Shown here: one piece after another, positions 56,050-64,000 of the stretch
Layout: every line of letters starts with the position of its first letter
Numbering within the stretch: position 1 is the first letter of the stretch
DNA from: Plantago major
Lineage: Eukaryota > Streptophyta > Magnoliopsida > Lamiales > Plantaginaceae
Direction of reading: 5' to 3'
DNA length: 64,000 nt
Assembly (NCBI GenBank): GCA_026545765.1
Contig: JAIFAC010000172.1
Coordinates: forward strand, 62,001 to 126,000
The notes under the pieces: model-generated
Databases searched by the model: none
What the model was told of the DNA's origin: nothing
What the model saw: the letters and a program-made list of their open reading frames with translations, nothing else
Translations under genes and position numbers: made by a program

Positions 56050-56800
56050 AGTAAAAGTGCCTCGAACCCAAAGTGTACGAGCCCACTTCCATTGAAGAAA
56101 TTATTGAAAGCAGTGTCTCGGACCCATAGAGTCCGACCCACCAGCTATGTTCAAAGTGTCTTGGACTTACAAAAGTCCAACACTCCGTCACTCAGTAATA
56201 TTGAAGTAATTATTGAAAGCAGTGTCTCGACCCATGAGTCCGACCGACTAACTATGTTCAAAGTGTCTTGGACTTACAAAGTCCGACACTCACCTCGGAT
56301 ATTATTGAAGAAACTATTGAAAGCAGTGTCTTGGACCCATAGAGTCCGACCCACTAGCTATGTTCAAAGTGTCCTGGACTTACAAAGTCCGACACTCCAA
56401 GTATTATTGAAGAAATTATTGAAAGCAGTGTCTCGGACCCACAAAGTCCGACCCACCAGCTATGTTCAAAGTGTCTTGGACTTACAAAATTCCGACACTC
56501 CGTCACTCGGGTATTATTGAAGAAATTATTGAAAGTAGTGTCTTAGACCCATAGAGTCCAACCCACCAGCTATGTTCAGAGTGTCTTGGACTTACAAAGT
56601 CCAACACTCCGTCACTCCAAGTATTATTGAAGAAATTATTGAAAGCAGTGTCTCGGACCCATAGAGTCCGACCCACCAGCTACGTTCACAGTGCCTTGGA
56701 ATTACAAAGTCCGACATCTCACCGGTCCAATCGATACTGAAGGAATTATTAAAATGGTGCCGCAGACCCAAAGAGTCCGGCCCGTTAATTATTTCAAAAG
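56050..56800 (+). repeat. 102-110 bp tandem array in the Tat 3' region
   Basis: GAAGAAATTATTGAAAGCAG or close variants start at about 56094, 56203, 56307, 56409, 56519 and 56629, with a degraded copy at about 56739. Each unit holds two short perfect hairpins, TCGGAC...GTCCGA and GGACTT-ACA-AAGTCC. Tandem arrays at this position are known for Tat/Retand elements. Confidence 0.95.
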
Positions 56801-57024
56801 GCAGGAAAGTATGCAGTATGAAGATAAAGCCGTCAGATATATTAATAAGACGGTCAGCCAAGGATCTATAAAAATACATTTTCTATCCGCTAAGGGAATG
56901 ATCCTGGGTTGACCAACAGAAAATTACAACCCTCACAAAGCGAGGGGCAGTTAGTCCTACAAATATAGAAGTACCGACAAAAATACACTTGCACTTTTCT
57001 ACAACAAAAATTGGCCTATGTCGC

Positions 57025-59400
57025 CTAGGAACCGGATCCCCCTTCACCAATTGGTTCCCCACACCGACTTGAGCCCTCAGGCTGAGAAGTAACCAGAGGA
57101 ACATCGTTGGCCGGCTCCTTTTCCTTCTTCCTCTTCCAGACCAAGCGGACGATCTTCTTCCCAGCCACTTCCTCCTCCACTCGTTCCGACTCATAGCCAT
57201 GAATAGGCCCCAGAAGATTCATCCAATCATTGTTTGATTGGGCACAATTCCGGCTCTCCAGGGTACCAGCATGCATGACCCCGGGAAACCAGGAAGGGAA
57301 GATACAACGGACTTCATGGGGCCTCCTCTCGGACGGAGCCACCAACGGCCAGAACTCATCTTCGGCCAGCTCTTCGAAGGATTTTAGCTTCTCATCCTCG
57401 AGTGGATCTCCCTCATGATCGGCCGCAATATTAATCCGTGGATCGGATATGCTGAACGATTGGTCCAACAGTCCGAGGCCCTATAACTGACCGATGCAAG
57501 CAAAGAACGCCTCCGTCCTAATATCAACCTCCTCCATCTTCTTGAGATAGTAGAAGGAGTCGGACTTTAGGAAGTCGTGGACGGAGTCCAATTGGCTAGT
57601 CCGGGCCGCATCAGTAATGGCTTTTCCAAGACGAGCTCGGGCCGCAGCCGTCAACTTTAGTCCTCGGTCCGACCTGGCATGAGCCGCTTCCTTCTCCTCC
57701 AGCTTCTTGGTTATATCTACCTTGAAGGCCCGGAGCTTGTCAAGTTCGGCCCATTGCTCGGAAATTTTAGCATCCGCCAACTCTAGCTCCTTGGTCAGAC
57801 GGACCTTATCACCACCGGCCAGCTCACTAAACGCCTCGGCGTGAGCACTCACCTACAAAAGAAGTAAGACTAGTTAGAAACTATAAATAGGGAGACCGAC
57901 AGATACAAAGATGGCAGGATTCCACAACTTACTGCATCAAGGTGAGTCCTCATTGTGTCGAACAACGCCCTCAGGCTATCAGCAAGGTCCTCTGGAGAAA
58001 GGGCTCGTAGGGTAGAGTCCGCCACCGCCACCTCGGCACCTCGGCCTCTTAGCAGAGGCCCATCCACGGACCTTATCCTTCCTCTTGTTAACGTCCTGCC
58101 TCGCCACCTCGAGGCATCGGCAAGACCTCCCGCCCTCGCACTCGACTCAAGTTAGTTGAGTAGGGGAGGATACATGAACCCTCGAACCATCAACGGTGGC
58201 CGAGTATCCATCCCTTGTAATTTTTATATGAGGGGGGAGGTTTCGACCACCACTGCTCGGTGGAGCTACTCTTTGAGGCCCCTGCCTTATCACCAAGGGC
58301 TGCAAAGTTGTGGCAACATTGGCGGACCATCGGTGTGGATTTTCACGGCCCCCGGAGTAAATTTCTTGGCTTTACCCGTCTATCCGCCCGCCATTTTTAT
58401 CACCCGAACCGCCGCGGGTTGGAAAAATATTATACCCGCCTCGGTTTATAATTATAATCACCCGCCATAAGTGTGTCGGTTTAATTTTTCTTAAAAACCG
58501 CCCATACCTGTCCGCGCTCACCCCTACTCTCTGGATTATCCTCAGCAATAGCATCCTGGCGAGCTGGACGATTATCCTCACCAGCAGACGGATTGCTAGT
58601 TCCTACATCATCTCATGACATCCCTATTGTCCTTCACGGACCTAGTGTCCATAGCTTCATCGGAAGTCTCCTCATCCTCCTCCTCCTCTGACGATGATTC
58701 ATCGGAGTCCGACTCCCCAGAACTTGAGAAAGAAGAGTCTGCATTGACGGTTATGTCTACATGCATGTCCGATTGCTCAGGTACCTCTATGGTCTCCTCA
58801 GCAACACCGGACTCAATGGTATCGTTGTTCCGGTCCGCCTCTGTGGGGTTGTCATCAAAGGAAAGAGGAGACGACTCATACCCATCTCTACAGGCCCATC
58901 GATCTCCTCATTTCCAATCTCGAACTCAGAAAAGGAGAGCTCCAGACGACCAGCTTCATTAGTACCGACCATGGGGAAGGAAGATATGGGTGAAGGCTCG
59001 AAAACGGGCACTCTACAGTTGTAACCTAAACTAGCAAAGGAATTCGGAGTATAGGGGTTCCGAGGGTGAGAGGCGATATCAACCAAATTATACTGGACCG
59101 TGGGATTGGAAGGACCGGCCTCAGTAGGTCGAGAAGTCCCTACATAATGAATAGTGGAGTTGGGGAGGTTAACTATGTTGGAACGAGCAGTGTATCTCCG
59201 ACGGACACAAATGATCTCAAGGTCGAAAGGAGAGGCCAATACTTCGTCAAGATCCGAGCCCTGATCAGAGTCAGTAAGATTAATAACCTCGTTCGGCTAT
59301 TGCACTTCCTCACCCTCACTCTCATACAAATCCCCTAAATGTTCGTCTCCTACTGACATGCCTAGCCGTCCGAGCTAGGGAATCTACAAAGACAAAACAC
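57025..59400 (-). pseudogene. antisense reading-frame region of the Tat element
   Basis: Several frames on the opposite strand to gag-pol. 57468-57025 is an acidic then basic region ending in a G/S-rich tail. 57852-57481 is coiled-coil-like (KELELADAKISEQWAELDKL then RAFKVDITKKLEEKE). 58067-57934 is a short acidic segment. 59239-58787 follows. An interval at 57853-57932 has GTAAGT and a pyrimidine-rich TTTTGTAG, like a small intron. Antisense extra frames of the putative gypsy-type transposon family are known from Tat elements. The product's function is not known. Partly disrupted. Confidence 0.6.
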
Positions 59401-59539
59401 AAGATGGAAAAGCTTAAGCCCCGAGCTCGGACAGGCAAAACCTACCAAACTAGACCGCCGATAAAAACCTTACAAAGAAATTCAAGAATGCGAAAAGAAA
59501 AAAGTCCAAGGGAAGCAAACTTACTTGTCGGAAAAGAAA

Positions 59540-59700
59540 GCCGGCTCTTCGAAACTTCTTCAAATTAGGAAAGTCCGCCTGATAAAATCTTCTCACTAGC
59601 TACTCGGTCTCAACTTTCTCTCTCTAAAAACATTGGAATTTTGTAAAGGTGTGAAAGTGACAGGGTAAAGGCTTATTTATAGGCATATTGGGCTGGTCCA
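59540..59700 (-). promoter_or_regulatory. possible promoter of the Tat antisense unit
   Basis: On the minus strand a CCTATAAATAAGCC TATA-like box (about 59672-59685) lies about 30-40 bases before a pyrimidine-rich leader and about 450 bases before the antisense frames. A GTAAGT-type donor near 59522 and a TTTGTAG acceptor near 59387 suggest a spliced leader. Inferred only from signals. Confidence 0.4.
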
Positions 59701-60684
59701 ACCAGGCCCATGGGCCAGGGTCCGAACCATCGCATCGATTCACGTGCAAGCCATAATCATTACGAATCAGACCGGCCTAAACCGTCTTAAACCATCATAA
59801 TTCATCTGAACCAACGGACTCGCCTCCAACCACAAATCAGAAATACCCAAGGCTCCTACCGATTTCGACGTAACCACCGGACACTAATTTAAAGTCCCGC
59901 CTTGCTTTTTATTTCATGACAAACCAAGCCCGAACTTGGGGACTTATAATACCAATATGACGGACTATATTGACTGACCGGACGGATTATTGGCTAGGCG
60001 AAACGGGGATCCGACCAACTGCTCTTCGTCTCAAAAGAGAGTCCGAAATAGAAAACTGCTTGAGAACGAAAGGCAGCGGATCGGATCCTCATCACATCGA
60101 AGCCATCAACCTGCATCCGACGGAACCAGCACTTGATTGAAACCCCCAGATTCTCGCAAGATCAAAACCGAAGACGGACAACCACTCAATAGGGCTCTCC
60201 CCACTACCACGATCTTGAGGACACCGGCCTCAAGAACAATGATTGTTTGAAAGGTCACTCCCTTTCGCATGCTTAGATCTTCCAAGACGCTAAAGTCGAA
60301 GCGGTCCGCTGAGCTTAGCTCACCCCGCCACTAACGATCTTGAAGGACACAAACACCTCAAAGTAGACCTCGTTGAAAAAATCAAAAACGGTGCTCCACT
60401 CCGAGAGAAGAGGGCCAACCAACGACTACATCTCCAAAAAAATGCAATTGAGCTAAAAGATACATCGAATCGAGGGTATATATAGATTTTCGTGTCCAAT
60501 CAAAATCGCCACGATGCATGTGGGCGCTACACCATTGGGCTCGGCTTGGGCCAAAATTTTGACTCTTAATGGATCGACTCTCAAGCCCAAAATACGATGG
60601 ACGGATTTTACAAAGATTCGGACGGAAACTACCTATAGTTTCACAACCATCTCCTACTAAGATACTTCCGACGCTTTTGAACGA
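59700..60684. other. Tat 3' end or flanking sequence, unresolved
   Basis: A possible polypurine tract AACTTGGGGACTT at about 59935 could mark the start of a 3' LTR, but the sequence after it does not resemble the 5' LTR by eye. A TATATATAG lies at about 60480. I see no gene. The region may include a diverged LTR, a recombinant LTR or another element. Confidence 0.3.
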
Positions 60685-61616
60685 TGTTGACTATTGATGT
60701 CGAGTCAACACCACATGACAACAAAGGAATGTTGTTCAACTAAACTACAACAAGAACTGTGAATCGATGTAACTCAATAAAGTGCATGGAATAAAATCAA
60801 CACGAGATTTCTAAAGCCGTATATAAAGATACCGATTTGCCGTGAGCAAAACTTCTACTAAACTTGAAAAGTAGAATTACAAAGAAGTTTAAATCAATCA
60901 CAAACGATTGATTAAACTTACGTAAAACTAGACCCAGAATGTATAAGAAAAACTATTCTAGTTCAATGATACTAGAGTAATTCTCAATCTTTAGAGAACA
61001 CTCACAAGTAAACACCGAGGTAAAGGTCTAGTAAAGCAAGACGCCTAAAACAATATAATGTTCTCTTTTTGTTCTTCGCTTCGCAACTTGCAAACGCCTT
61101 CTTCTATATATAATTGCGCAACTCATCACAGAAAGAAGAAGTCGGTCAAGTGTGCCCAAGTCTTAACAAACTTGGATTCTATGGTAAGGAAACTTCCTTT
61201 GATGTATTAATGGTATAAGGAGTCTTCTAGATATCAATCTCTTTTAAATCTCACTTTCCTTATAGCATAAAATTCTTCCATGAATCATTATGGCAGCTTC
61301 CTTACAACAATTATGGATCCTTTAACCTTCAAGCCCATCACGCCTATTCCTCTTATTTAGCCCATGGACTATCTCTTCATCAGGCTTCTTATTTTCCTTT
61401 TTGCTACAAAGGTTCGCTTTGCTACAAGAATCGCTACAAGGACGCTTTGGTACAAGGATCGCTACAAGAACTAATCGTGATCCATTAAGCATTTTGAGGC
61501 CCAACTTGATATATCCTACAAAATAATCATAGAAAAACAACTACAAATGTTGAACCGGTTAATAAACGAAGAAAGGCCGAATTAACAAAACAAGTGCAAT
61601 ATAAATTGCACTTTCA
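60685..61616 (-). repeat. Copia 3' LTR (minus-strand element)
   Basis: On the minus strand the block begins TGAAAGTGCAATTTATATTG directly after a polypurine tract (AAGGGGGAGAT, about 61617-61630) and ends AGTCAACA at 60685. It has TG...CA ends and is 932 bp. It is the 3' LTR of the Copia element that fills the rest of the window. The outer end lies in a short hairpin motif repeated elsewhere in the element. Confidence 0.75.
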
Positions 61617-63226
61617 ATCTCCCCCTTAATTCTTGCCTTTCTTCACAAAAACCTGAAAGCAGTTAGTAGGAAAATACAAGACAATATCAAGCAACTCCCC
61701 CTTGCTCCAAGAACTCCCCCTTAATACAAAACAACCAAGAGTACAAACATTCTCCCCCTTTTTTTGTGAGGAAGGAAAGAAAACAAAGTTCTTTTAAAAA
61801 AAACTTCACCATCTTGGTAATCTGTTAAGGACCTGCAGACAAAGTACCAATGCAGATAAACGATGTTGACTCAACATTGTAGTCAACACTGGCAAAGAAA
61901 GTAGTAAAGTGGCTATAGGACAGATCAGCTGAAGGGTAGTAATCAGGAATAGAGTGGATGGTCAGCTGGAGGGCAGTGATGTGAAGAGAGCGGATGGTCA
62001 ATTACACAGCTTACAAGATAAGTCATGATGGGTGTTGTTGGGTTTGCTTCAAGGTAGATTCCTGCAGATATATATCAAAGCAACGAAAAACTCGTACAAT
62101 CATAATTAAAGATTAAAGTTGCAAGTAAAATGCTTATCCGTCAAGTCAACGAATCGATAAAATGATAAACCCTAGGAGGTTGACCAAAAATCTTGATCTT
62201 AAAGAAAGTGACTTGAAATGCAAGTACAGAATGCGTAAACCCAAAACCAAGAAAACACCTTAGACCTACTCCCTCAAACCCAAAACACACGTAAAAATAA
62301 ATAAAAGCACAAGAGTTATAACCAAGATTTCAAAGATACCAATGTTGACCTGAATTTTGACTCAACATTGGTGACAACATCGGAAATCGACCACTTTAAT
62401 GTAAGTCACCAGAAACCAAGTCTCAAAATGCGATTCGATTAACACCAAGATGTCACAGCAAACAGAAAAGAGAAAGGAATACCAAAGAAACACACCCAAC
62501 ATTGCCTCAAAAGTAAATTGAACAATTAGCATAAGTTTGAGTGGGGTGACCATGAGACCGTGAACCATGTCAAATAATTGAACACGATGAATCACCCAGT
62601 CAAGCCTATGCGGAGTTAGGCAAGCACACGCCTCATGGCATAAAGATCACTCACCGACTATATTGGGTAATTTGGTACTCGAAGTGAACCAAAGAATATT
62701 ACGAGAATCGACACTTTTGTGCGGTCGGTTTCAAAGACAGTCATCAACCTCACGACATATGACACATTGGCCACGTCGATATCTGGATAGTATTTGAAAC
62801 CTGCCCAACACGATCCTCGACGGAAACACTTCGAGCCCTTTTTCTAACACAATTCATTAGATTTATTAAGCATAAAGAGCAGGAGGCAACATCAAGTGCG
62901 AGTCAAGGTACGAGTAAAAATAGCCAAAAGCAAAGAAAAGTGGGTTTTACATAAAGCAAACACAGAGACTCAACCCTTTCAACCTTGGTTTCAAACAAAT
63001 TTTCGCACCCTAAGCATCACCAATGTAAGCCACAAAACAAGAACAACCAAAGACATGTATGTACACCGAGCATAAAACACAGAATGAAAAAAAAATAAAA
63101 GACAACAAGATCACTCTTACTAATTTTCCAATGTTGACCGTGATGTCGAGTCAACATTGGTACTCAACAATGACAATCACATAGAGCATGATCGAGAGAT
63201 CTTCAAGACCAAGAGTCTCTCACTAT
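61617..63226 (-). other. Copia 3' non-coding region
   Basis: Between the RNase H end and the 3' LTR of the minus-strand Copia element. No convincing protein was found; one 77-residue open stretch (62595-62362) has no family features. It contains repeated polypurine blocks (AAGGGGGAGT types near 61617-61770) and recurrent short hairpins. Confidence 0.5.
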
Positions 63227-64000
63227 CTAACGGCTTGGTAAAAATATCGCAAGTTGATTGGTCAGATCTATGTGTTCTATGTCAATTACTTGCTTATTGA
63301 CCAAGTCCATAAGAAAATGATGCCTAATATCTATGTGCTTAGTGCGAGAGTGTTCAACATGGTTCTTAGAGATATGTATGACACTAAGGTTATCACGTAA
63401 CATCAAAAGGGTAGCACTTTGTAGACCATAGTCATGCAAAGATATTTTCAACTGCATCATTGAGACATTAAACCGCCAAATGCTACATATTCAGATTCAA
63501 AGAATGACAAGGACACACAATTGCTTTCTTGCTATACCAAGACACCAAATTTGGACCAAGATAAGAGCAACCTCCACTAGTGGATTTTCTATCATCTAGA
63601 TCACCAGCCCAATCAGAATCACTAAATCCCACCAGATTAGTGTTTGTATCACATGCAAACCATAATCCAAAATTAATAGCCTCGATATATATCCAAGGAT
63701 TCTTTTAACAGCTAAATGGGGCTTTAGGGTTGATCGACACCGGCGCCAATTAATACACAGAGAGCATGATATCGTTCTCACTGTAGATGACATGTAAGGC
63801 TTTCAATCATTGATCGCATAATGTTGGGTCAACATCCGCTACCAACATCGATTCTCGCTTACCAGAGAGGTACCCATAAGTGTACTACATGATTTAGAGT
63901 TCTACCGGACACGAAAGAAGCTGAGTTCACCAATCATATTCATCTCAAAGGTACCTATCATAGTTTGCACAAACTGATGTACTATGGAAATATTAGTCAG
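63227..64000 (-). pseudogene. Copia RNase H region, broken, running off the window
   Basis: Minus-strand fragments of Copia RNase H. 63793-63596 covers the region around AVKRILGYIS and LDYGL. 63460-63227 carries LSVIHISKNHVEHSRTKHID then IRHHF, the S-R-T-K-H-I-D-I-R-H-H motif of Copia elements. The pattern resembles SIRE/Tork-type Copia. It has a few disruptions, and the rest of pol and gag lies beyond the right edge. Confidence 0.85.

Larger units (their letters stand above)
46088..60480 (+). mobile_element. Gypsy/Tat LTR retrotransposon (Retand/Ogre kind), broken, with LINE 4 inside
   Basis: Large LTR-retrotransposon fossil. Parts in order: 5' LTR (46088 to about 46923), primer site (46931), gag region (about 46968-48865), protease region (about 49200-49600), RT and RNase H (50057 to about 51460), an additional RNase H (about 51730-52102, continuing at 54630), integrase (about 54900-55600), a tandem array (about 56050-56800) and an antisense reading-frame region (57025-59400). 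Two RNase H domains, 3' tandem repeats and an antisense frame together mark the Tat lineage. A 3' LTR matching the 5' one could not be recognised, so the right limit is a guess. Broken, with roughly six or more disruptions; old. Confidence 0.85.

Noticed and set aside
56050-56800. Regular repeats that could suggest a CRISPR array
   Set aside because: Units are contiguous 102-110-bp tandem repeats without unique spacers, in plant DNA inside a Tat element.
58156-58470. Plus-strand 104-residue open frame in the Tat 3' region
   Set aside because: Overlaps the antisense region and shows no domain; probably a shadow.
61617-63226. Possible envelope-like gene downstream of Copia pol
   Set aside because: No long open frame, signal peptide or membrane pattern; only short unrelated open stretches.

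Overview
This window is plant nuclear DNA, most likely from a eudicot with a repeat-rich genome. The evidence is GT-AG introns in a plant-type gene, L1-type LINEs whose ORF1 has a DUF4283-like domain and whose ORF2 ends in an RNase H domain, CACTA (En/Spm) elements, Copia and Gypsy/Tat LTR retrotransposons, a hAT element and small MITEs. I cannot name the species. About 90% of the window is transposable-element sequence. One host gene stands out: a four-exon, 208-residue universal-stress-protein-like gene on the minus strand (1321-4750), whose introns are loaded with small DNA transposons.

Layout. 1-1189: tail of a broken Copia element and its LTR. 1321-4750: the host gene, with MITEs and a hAT element (3656-4524) in its introns. 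5111-5770: a Stowaway-like MITE and a LINE 3' end. 5771-7130: Copia gag remnant. 7131-15594: L1 LINE 1 (minus), interrupted by a large solo-LTR-like insertion (10898-14937), itself interrupted by CACTA-1 (13367-14563). 16414-33337: L1 LINE 2 (minus; 11-bp target duplication), interrupted by a solo LTR (21302-22909) and by an 8-kb CACTA-2 with both transposon genes (23248-31308). 33979-44553: L1 LINE 3 (minus; 16-bp target duplication), interrupted by CACTA-3 (37407-41852). 44570-46087: AT-rich spacer with a tRNA-like relic. 46088 to about 60480: an old Gypsy/Tat element with gag, protease, RT-RNase H, a second RNase H, integrase, a roughly 105-bp tandem array and an antisense reading-frame region; a 5'-truncated LINE 4 (52103-54619) sits inside it. 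60685-64000: LTR and 3' part of a minus-strand Copia element that runs off the window.

How the pieces relate. The window is a stack of nested insertions whose order can be read from target-site duplications: LINEs first, then solo LTRs and CACTA elements. The three CACTA elements belong to one family. They share subterminal GCGACGGAT / ATCCGTCGC repeats, and all show the same end polarity: CACTACAAGAA at the transposase 5' end and CACTACAAAAA at the other. CACTA-2 and CACTA-3 also share a 5' leader with a first intron and a minisatellite inside the second gene. CACTA-2 carries an extra 137-residue open frame that is a shortened duplicate of the transposase N-terminus. That frame is the best candidate here for something with an unrecognised role. 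Nothing in the window looks like a defence system or a metabolic cluster.
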